This document shows, piece after piece, positions 60,087 to 60,097 of a stretch of 60,097 nucleotides of DNA (position 1 is the first letter of the stretch; every line of letters begins with the position of its first letter). Position numbers and translations under genes: made by a program. Source of the stretch: CAJPQU01 sp052170475 (GTDB lineage Bacteria; Bacillota; Negativicutes; Selenomonadales; Selenomonadaceae); the NCBI GenBank assembly GCA_052170475.1, contig JBQNAL010000011.1:1-60097 (forward strand). The letters run 5' to 3'. The notes under the pieces were generated by a model. It was not told where the DNA came from and searched no databases. It saw nothing but the letters and a program-made list of their open reading frames with translations.

Positions 60087-60097
60087 AAAAACCACCC

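Overview
This 60 kb window is a GC-rich chromosomal segment, densely coded and mostly on the + strand. Gene content points to a Gram-negative-staining Firmicute (Negativicutes, Selenomonas/Megasphaera-like). Clostridial-type genes (YybS, GdpP, LonC-like protease beside rplI and dnaB, DUF951, a long FtsA/PilM-like ATPase) sit with genes that imply an outer membrane (a secretin). The genus cannot be fixed from sequence alone. There is no CRISPR array, prophage or rRNA operon. The left edge may be the end of an insertion sequence.

Layout. 1-3.4 kb: possible IS end, tRNA-Gly(CCC), and a 913-residue FtsA-like protein with an AT-hook-bearing basic tail. 3.4-13.5 kb: chemoreceptor, then yybS-gdpP-rplI-lonC-dnaB and two DUF4234 membrane proteins. 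13.5-18 kb: birA-coaX-dus and an M18 aminopeptidase. 18-19.4 kb (minus): solo cheB with a DUF951 gene. 19.6-26 kb: thioesterase, dacF, ilvE, an exported protein, pyk, an AT-richer DUF4160/DUF2442 pair, secG and a 150-bp foldback element. 26-31 kb: esterase-rnr-smpB-ydjC. 31-31.6 kb: remains of a glycosyltransferase. 31.7-35.2 kb: diguanylate cyclase, exported lipase, AEC transporter. 35.3-44.3 kb: envelope-sugar genes (galE-like, ydcF-like, MATE, manB-like, galU, pgi). The pgi frame runs without a stop into a PilP/GspC-like membrane domain and is followed by a lone secretin and a NarL/LuxR regulator. 45-53 kb: a tetrapyrrole operon cbiL-sirC-hemA-hemC-cobA/hemD-hemB-hemL that takes glutamyl-tRNA to precorrin-2/precorrin-3 and siroheme. 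53-55.5 kb: duplicated extended -10 promoter repeats, an anchored unknown protein, a probable septoil-knot protein and a small Cys/Gly-rich exported peptide. 55.6-59.7 kb: a zinc-uptake operon (Fur/Zur-type regulator, znuA with a His-rich repeat loop, znuC, znuB) ending in two tandem exported paralogs with a conserved C...CCAxG motif. 59.9-60.1 kb: tRNA-Thr(CGT).

Most unusual points: (i) the 150-bp three-tier foldback element, present in two diverged copies with conserved internal loops and partly compensated stems; (ii) the pgi-PilP/GspC fusion plus orphan secretin; (iii) the zinc operon's paired CC-motif exported proteins and two GGGAAT...TTCC operator-like sites; (iv) the repeated FPD-K-V exported protein, probably of the 7(1) septoil-knot type. 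Promoters are unusually legible: several are extended -10 boxes of the form ATGGTACAAT. Coordinates use the start codon that best fits the ribosome-binding site, stated where it matters.
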